Shown one piece after another: positions 62,627 to 64,000 of a DNA stretch of 64,000 bases. Source of the DNA: Acidobacteriota bacterium (lineage in GTDB: Bacteria; Acidobacteriota; Terriglobia; Terriglobales; Acidobacteriaceae); NCBI GenBank assembly GCA_018268915.1, contig JAFDVQ010000004.1, positions 62,001 through 126,000 on the forward strand, written 5' to 3'. Numbering within the stretch: the stretch's first letter is position 1; the number at the start of each line of letters is the position of its first letter. The notes beneath the pieces were generated by a model, which was given only the letters and a program-made list of their open reading frames with translations, ran no database searches and was not told where the DNA came from. The translations under genes were made by a program, and so were the position numbers.

Positions 62627-62646
62627 CATGGGCCTGAAGGCCCATG
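62627..62646. repeat. REP-like palindrome between RAYT and the DedA gene
   Basis: CATGGGCC-TGAA-GGCCCATG is an eight-base-pair hairpin with a TGAA loop. Its core resembles the reverse complement of the palindrome at 62097, so the two flank the RAYT gene in inverted orientation. Confidence 0.8.
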
Positions 62647-62690
62647 CTCCCAGCGACTCATCAGATGAAGCCTATATACTGATCAGGCCC

Positions 62691-63329
62691 ATGACCGAAC
62701 GCATTCTGCCGCTCATCGTACAGTTTGTAACCCACGTGATCGGCTCCCTCGGGTACGCCGGCATCGCAGCGCTCATGGGAATCGAATCCGCGTGCATTCC
62801 GCTTCCATCCGAAATCATCATGCCCTTCGCCGGATACCTCGTGTATACCGGGCGCTTCAGCCTCTTCTGGGCCGCCACTGCGGGCGCTGTCGGCTGCAAC
62901 CTCGGCTCCATAGTTGCCTATTGGATCGGTGCGTGGGGCGGCCGCCCTCTGGTGCTGCGATACGGCCGCTGGGTGTTGATGAGCGCGCACGACCTCGACC
63001 GCATCACGCGCTTCTTCGAGAAGTACGGCGGCATCACGGTCCTTATCGGACGTCTTCTTCCAGTCGTCAGGACCTTTATCGCTTTTCCGGCCGGAGTCGC
63101 CCGCATGTCGCAACTCCGGTTTCACATCTATACATTCATTGGTTCCTGGCCATGGTGCTACGCGCTTGCTTACGTTGGAATGCGCCTCGGGCAAGCGTGG
63201 GAGACGGACCCTCGTTTCCACGAGTGGTTTCATCGCTTCCACCTCGTGGTGGAACTCGGCCTCGTCGCCGCCATCGTCTGGTTTCTCTGGACGCACATCA
63301 AGCGCGTGCGTCAGGCCGAAGAAGCTTGA
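62691..63329 (+). CDS. DedA-family membrane protein
   Basis: A 212-aa protein with several helices. The DedA marks are IESACIPLPSEIIMPFAGYL (N-terminal re-entrant region with Glu) and FEKYGGITVLIGRLLPVVRTFIAFPAGVARM (with the conserved Arg pair). DedA proteins are undecaprenyl phosphate/C55-PP recycling flippases and influence membrane potential. The ATG at 62691 is the first in-frame ATG of the core. An extended upstream frame overlaps the RAYT region and is not coding. Confidence 0.93.
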   Translation: MTERILPLIVQFVTHVIGSLGYAGIAALMGIESACIPLPSEIIMPFAGYLVYTGRFSLFWAATAGAVGCNLGSIVAYWIGAWGGRPLVLRYGRWVLMSAHDLDRITRFFEKYGGITVLIGRLLPVVRTFIAFPAGVARMSQLRFHIYTFIGSWPWCYALAYVGMRLGQAWETDPRFHEWFHRFHLVVELGLVAAIVWFLWTHIKRVRQAEEA

Positions 63330-63428
63330 GCATGCGTGCGACAACTCAGCCCGGCTGGCGGGCGTACACTGATTCGTCCGCCTGGATCAAGTCTGAATCA
63401 ACTCATCAAGGAAGGTTGGAAAGAAAGA

Positions 63429-64000
63429 ATGAGCACTACCGAACAGAGCGGCTCTAAGACTGCTTCGATCGAAAAACCCGCACCCGCGAAAGGCAAACTC
63501 GGCGTTATGGTTGTCGGCCTCGGCGCCGTGGCCACCACCATGATCGCCGGAGTCGAAGCAGTCCGTCGCGGACTTGCCAAGCCCATTGGCTCGCTCACAC
63601 AGATGGGCACCATTCGCCTGGGCAAGCGCACTGACAACAAATCGCCGCTCGTAAAAGACTTCGTTCCGCTCGCCGATCTCAACGACATCGTATTCACCGG
63701 CTGGGATATTTTCGAGGACAACGTCTACGAGAGTGCCGCGCATGCAAAGGTGCTAGAGAAGGAAACGCTCGAGCAGCTCAAGCCGTACCTCGAGACCATC
63801 AAGCCTTTGCCTGCCGTCTTCGATCAGTTCTATGTAAAGCGCCTCCATGGAACGCACGTCAAGAAAGGCAAGAACAAGAAGGATCTTGCCGATCAGGTCC
63901 GTACCGACATCCAGAATTTCCGCAAGACTGTTGACCGCGTGGTCATGATCTGGTGCGGATCCACCGAAATCTTCCTCGAGCCGACCGCGGTTCATCAGTC
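63429..64000 (+). CDS. Inositol-3-phosphate synthase (partial, C-terminus beyond the window)
   Basis: The frame runs off the right edge with 190 residues visible. The N-terminus is Ser/Lys/Pro-rich. It continues with the NAD-binding motif VVGLGAVATTMIAGVEAVRRG, then IGSLTQMGTIRLGKRT, FVPLADLNDIVFTGWDIFEDN and MIWCGSTEI. The enzyme converts glucose-6-phosphate to inositol-3-phosphate, a precursor of inositol lipids and compatible solutes. The ATG at 63429 is preceded by GGAAAG. It follows dedA by about 100 bases. Confidence 0.93.
   Translation, partial: MSTTEQSGSKTASIEKPAPAKGKLGVMVVGLGAVATTMIAGVEAVRRGLAKPIGSLTQMGTIRLGKRTDNKSPLVKDFVPLADLNDIVFTGWDIFEDNVYESAAHAKVLEKETLEQLKPYLETIKPLPAVFDQFYVKRLHGTHVKKGKNKKDLADQVRTDIQNFRKTVDRVVMIWCGSTEIFLEPTAVHQ

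Noticed and set aside
62661..63344. A 227-codon minus-strand frame opposite the dedA gene.
   Set aside because: The dedA frame has family motifs; this one does not.
1..64000. CRISPR arrays, tRNA or rRNA genes, and complete insertion sequences.
   Set aside because: None was seen on either strand by eye. A tRNA scan and a repeat search would be needed to exclude short or degenerate cases.

Overview
The window looks like the chromosome of a free-living Gram-negative member of the Acidobacteriota (Acidobacteriaceae/Terriglobales type). This is judged from gene content and protein style only. It has lpxD and a PagL-like deacylase, an Oar-like TonB-dependent receptor with an N-terminal carboxypeptidase-regulatory domain, SET and CxxC-x17-CxxC proteins, and a moderately high GC content with short intergenic gaps. 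No tRNA, rRNA, CRISPR array, prophage or classical insertion sequence was seen. The mobile-DNA signals are a REP-associated tyrosine transposase with flanking palindromes, a GIY-YIG gene bounded by inverted repeats, and a repeat-like hairpin fused to the end of bufB.

Layout. 1-0.9 kb: lactate-utilisation genes (lutA and the start of lutB). 1.0-8.2 kb: a complete kdp locus (kdpE, a 28-aa microprotein, kdpF, kdpA, kdpB, kdpC leftward; a short kdpD-like kinase rightward). 8.2-12.5 kb: an oxidoreductase and an ABC importer with a fused double permease. 12.9-19.2 kb: a receiver protein, the recR / MBL-fold / ybaB / dnaX cluster, a SET protein and a TPR-like protein. 19.2-30.3 kb: the GIY-YIG cassette, pilD, an SMP-30 lactonase, mazG-GNAT-menC/NSAR-GNAT, a DUF2076 protein, yebC, a PagL-like protein, ftcD and an acidobacterial exported protein. 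30.3-36.5 kb: a lipoprotein, lpxD, a CCA-adding-enzyme-like protein with a polyampholyte tail, a C45-type hydrolase and a DUF2141 protein. 36.6-42.3 kb: a zinc-ribbon protein, an ECF sigma factor with its ZAS anti-sigma, and a bufferin-type RiPP operon (six-Cys precursor, DUF692/MNIO enzyme, DUF2063 partner, DUF2071, DoxX). 42.3-53.1 kb: a glycosyltransferase, the TonB receptor with a DUF5666 neighbour, the peptidoglycan-recycling pair anmK-nagZ, and mutS. 53.2-62 kb: a GT87 membrane protein, then ccsA-hemA-hemC-hemD, a PQQ-type sugar dehydrogenase, nth and hemQ. 62-64 kb: the REP/RAYT module, a DedA protein and the start of an inositol-phosphate synthase.

The most interesting unit is the bufferin-type operon at 38.7-42.3 kb. 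Its precursor carries a duplicated six-cysteine motif. The sequence upstream of the precursor and the sequence upstream of the nearby ECF sigma gene share a GTAAC(T/C)T element and a TCA-containing element at identical spacing, which suggests that the sigma factor controls both. The haem genes (ccsA, hemA, hemC, hemD, hemQ) together suggest a coproporphyrin-dependent haem route. Functional statements rest on recognised family motifs and gene order; no database search was run.
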